Source of the DNA: Lanius collurio
Lineage: Eukaryota > Chordata > Aves > Passeriformes > Laniidae
NCBI GenBank assembly: GCA_020086605.1
Contig: JACBWW010000023.1
Coordinates: 3,839,825-3,903,824, forward strand
Length of the DNA stretch: 64,000 bases
Direction of reading: 5' to 3'
The notes under the pieces are model-generated. The model saw nothing but the letters and a program-made list of their open reading frames with translations, ran no database searches and had not been told where the DNA came from. Below are positions 56,441-64,000 of this stretch, piece by piece; positions within the stretch are counted from its first letter, which is position 1; each line of letters opens with the position of its first letter. The position numbers were made by a program, and so were the translations under genes.

Positions 56441-59150
56441 TTTATCTCTGCTTGTGCCATTCATAATTGTTCTCATTCCATTAATTAATTTCTGCTCTAC
56501 CCAACCAGCCCTTCCCTCAAACCACCACCCAGGAGCGATGTAGGTCAGTTTCCCACAAAAACAGAGATGATGACGGAAAACTTGGTCGGAGTGAGTTCAC
56601 AGGAACTGCAGTTGGCTTTTCTGTTCAAAGGTCTTTGCTCCAGCACTGGGGCTTGACAATTCATGCAGATTTTCAGCAGCAGTGTCCTGAAGGGCATGAA
56701 GCCAGAGTGGGTGTAATTCCTCTGTTCAGCCAAACTCCTTTGTACAGAAGCTGGAGAACTCCAGAAGCAGGGCTGCGGGCCCATCCTTTCAATCTCAGTG
56801 TGTTAATGGGATCTCAGTGTGCTCAGCTTGGCTTCTCTGGGTGGAAGTGTCTTTGTGCAATCCTGCTCTATGTAGCACACTTGTGAGACAGCACTTGGTC
56901 AGTCTGTACCAATGGGCAGTTACCTGGACACAACACTGAGGGACTTGTGAGGGAGCAACTGAGCTAAAAGCAGAGAAAACAAGGCCTGTAGTGGATTCAT
57001 GCCTTAGCTTGAGTGTTGAACTTTCCAAAGGAAACAGGGAGAGTTGTGCTCACAATGAAGCTATCCCTAGCCAAATACTCTGTTTGCACAGCCCTGTTCT
57101 ACAATCAGATCCTTATGGACACACTGTAATTCCTCCCCTGTTCTGGGCTGCCTGGCACCTCCTGTGTTTGCTCCAGAGTTGCTCCTGCCTCTTCTCTAGC
57201 TACTGTAATTATGTCACTTCCAGGTGGAAAATAAATAGATCTCATGCAGCTTCCCTAATGCTTTGCTTTTGGTGACTTTCATCTTAATGAGCTATGGAGT
57301 GAAATGGAAGTGGTGCACAAAAAAAAAAAGCATGTTTTTTTTATTAAAGTTGCAGAGGCAAGAGCCTTGAGGAGCTAGTATAAGAGCTGCTGGTGTTCTT
57401 CTCTGGCATTAAACTAGATCAATAACCTGACTGTAGAGTCAGAGCAACCTGGCCCAGCTGTGAGCATGCTGCTACCAGTTGCCTGAGTAGTATCTTGCAC
57501 AGCTGCAGTCAAAATTCCTGATTTAGACAGAAACTTGTATGTAGTGGGAGTCGCCAGCCAGTTGTAGATGTGGTGGTGGGCTGCAGGTGCGATGGTGTTT
57601 ATACTGAGCCATGCAAGGCCAGGTGGATACATAATGCAGGAAAAGCAGGGGTGAGGGCCCTCTACCTTTCTCCTGTTCCTAAAAGAATGGAATAGGACAA
57701 TTGAGGAATGCCTTGGAGTCAGCTCTGCTCTTCTCAAGGCCTGGCCCGTGTAAACAAACGGCAGAGCTGTCCCAGCTCCTCACTCCATCCATTGGTCCCA
57801 TTTACCTTCGTACATCAGAAGCCATCTGGCATTAAAATAATCCAGTGCCCTAGGAGATGTGCTGGGAAGTTAAGAGTGCATGGGATGGAGTATAAATCAG
57901 ACCTGAAAAGGACAGCTGTGGCAGTAACCTTGCCCTGGGCCGCCAAAGCTGGAGATGAAGAGCTGGCTTTGGCTGGCTCTGGAAACTCATTCAGTGGTGG
58001 ATTTAGATACATTTTTTTTGTTATTTTTAAGAAAAAAACATGACTGCACAGTGTGTGCTTCATCCCCTCCTCAGGGACAGCTCAATAAACTGCTTGTTGT
58101 CTGTGCTAGTTGTTTAAAGCTTCAGCGAGGTGTTAAAAAAACTCGACATACCCCCACAAACACTCTACTAGCAGAAGAGCTTACAAGCTCCTGCAGCAGC
58201 GTGTGTGGTTCTCTTATGGAAATTTAAAAAAAACCCTAATTTTTCCAAAGCCACAGACTTCGATCTGGAAGCTGAGCTGGATACAGAATTATTTTTAAAC
58301 AAGCCACCCTTCAAAGGCTGCTTCTCCCTTTGGAAAAGGGTGGTGTTGGTTGTTTATTTTCCCTTCCAGGAGGTTTTGCAAGGCAAATGTTTCACGGAGC
58401 AGTCTCACCTCCCCCAAGGGATGGGGTCTTACCCAGCACTGTGCTTAGAGCCAACTCACTGTGGGGCTGCCCAGGGCCATCTGTGTGCTGGTGACTCCGT
58501 GACAGCAGTGACAGCCACAAGGTTGCTGGGTGGTCGGTGGCAGAGAGCACAAACAGTAGCACATGCGTGTGCAGAAAGGGCTGCAGGCTTTACATAGGGA
58601 CACCAACCTCCCACCTCAAAAGCTTCCACTAACAGGGAGGAGGCAAGTAAAGTCTACTTCAGTTTGGAGTAGGGCTGGTGATCCCTGCTGGGTATTCATC
58701 AGCATACTCAGCTTCAAAAGACCTTTATCTAGTTAGGAACAGCAATTAGCACACTGCTGATGAGCAGCTCGAAGGAGCTGCTGGGAGAGCAGGATTTCAT
58801 TACCCAGTCCATCTTCTCCCAGGCAGCAGGGAGCTTTTGTTACTCAGACTTGGAAAATTTTCTAGTGAATTGTGAAACTCCCCTTACTGGTTTGTTGTGG
58901 GGTCACTGGGGTTTTCCCAAGCACACAGACTCAGTTCAGGCAGGCACTAAGGGCATGCTGCCTTCCTCAGGATATCTACCTTCACTAAATCTCCCTCTGG
59001 GATGCTGTTGTTGACAGCCTGTGGCTGATCCTGGGGCACAGCCAGCAGAGCATCTGAGGGACCAGGACAGGCCCTGTCAGGGTAACTCCAAACACCCAGC
59101 ACTGCTGACAGCATAAGGTGCTCCCCAACCTTCCCATCTAGGAGACTCTT
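56441..59150. other. Interval between convergent PSME3IP1 and CPNE2 ends
   Basis: No exon, RNA gene or recognisable interspersed repeat was found. It contains a short A11 run near 57,320. Several short reading frames have no family resemblance and no splice signals that build a gene. Confidence 0.6.
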
Positions 59151-59631
59151 ATTTTAAATGTCCAAGTTTCTTTATTAACCTGAGTATAACAAATATAACA
59201 TGTACACAGTATAAAAATGAACACGGAACCTGACAGATGTACAGGTACAACACAAATAGATGAACTATACAACGACCAGTTCATTGCATGATAATAATAT
59301 ATTAAGCATTTCATTGCTTGGAAAAAGCAAGTTTTGATCATAAAAATTGTATCCTGTACCACTGAAATTATACAAAGTACATTCAATACTGAAAAGTGAC
59401 TCAACGGAGCAGGACCAAGGCATGGCCTGGCTGCTTAGTGTTACCTCGGGCCAGGACTGTACAAAATGAATCCAGACGCTTCGCTGGGACGAGTCTTAAG
59501 AACTTAGCAATTAAATTAAGAAGTACAAAGTGTTTCAGGGAGGGTATTCTTCTCTTAAAAGCATGTGGAACGTGCTTTTGGCAGGACCAACAGGCTTCGG
59601 CAACATGCAGAGGGTGCAGCCTGGCACAGCT
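59150..59631 (-). other. CPNE2: CPNE2 3' UTR with AATAAA signal
   Basis: A canonical AATAAA on the minus strand lies at 59176-59171, about 460 nt after the stop, giving a short 3' UTR ending near 59,150. Confidence 0.7.

Positions 59632-64000
<4,369 letters not shown>

Overview
This is a stretch of vertebrate nuclear DNA, almost certainly from a bird. Coding exons are small and well separated, and two CpG-island promoters are visible. The interspersed repeats are avian in type: CR1 LINE fragments and a solo endogenous-retrovirus LTR of the kind common in bird genomes. The gene order ARL2BP - RSPRY1 - PSME3IP1 (FAM192A/NIP30) - CPNE2 matches human 16q13 from memory, read in reverse. No bacterial features, CRISPR arrays, tRNA or rRNA genes were seen. 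Species cannot be fixed from the sequence; a neoavian or passerine bird is plausible.

Layout. 1-5,128 is the 5' part of ARL2BP (minus strand): four coding exons, with the last ones beyond the left edge. Its probable promoter CpG island is at about 5,550-6,300. RSPRY1 (minus strand) covers about 6,410-42,420: a 2.6 kb 3' UTR, 14 coding exons (8,990-30,126) and a non-coding first exon in a CpG island. That island (about 41,700-43,150) is a shared promoter; PSME3IP1 leaves it on the plus strand and runs to about 56,440, with six coding exons. 56,440-59,150 is a quiet interval between two converging genes. The last three coding exons of CPNE2 (minus strand) occupy 59,150-64,000; the gene continues past the right edge.

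All exons were assembled by hand from reading frame, splice sites and remembered family sequence. Phases agree at every junction. RSPRY1 assembles to 575 residues and PSME3IP1 to 255, within one residue of the human lengths I recall. The genes have separate roles: ARL2/ARL3 small-GTPase binding, a RING/SPRY protein, a regulator of the PA28-gamma proteasome activator, and a calcium-dependent membrane-binding copine. Their adjacency is conserved synteny rather than an operon.

The window looks like ordinary gene-rich avian sequence and I found no new biological system. Points worth a second look are a complete U12-type AT-AC intron in PSME3IP1, candidate alternative 5' exons in RSPRY1, an RSPRY1 poly(A) site almost touching the ARL2BP promoter island, a triplicated 26-bp unit inside a diverged local duplication, and a possible conserved element in a CPNE2 intron.
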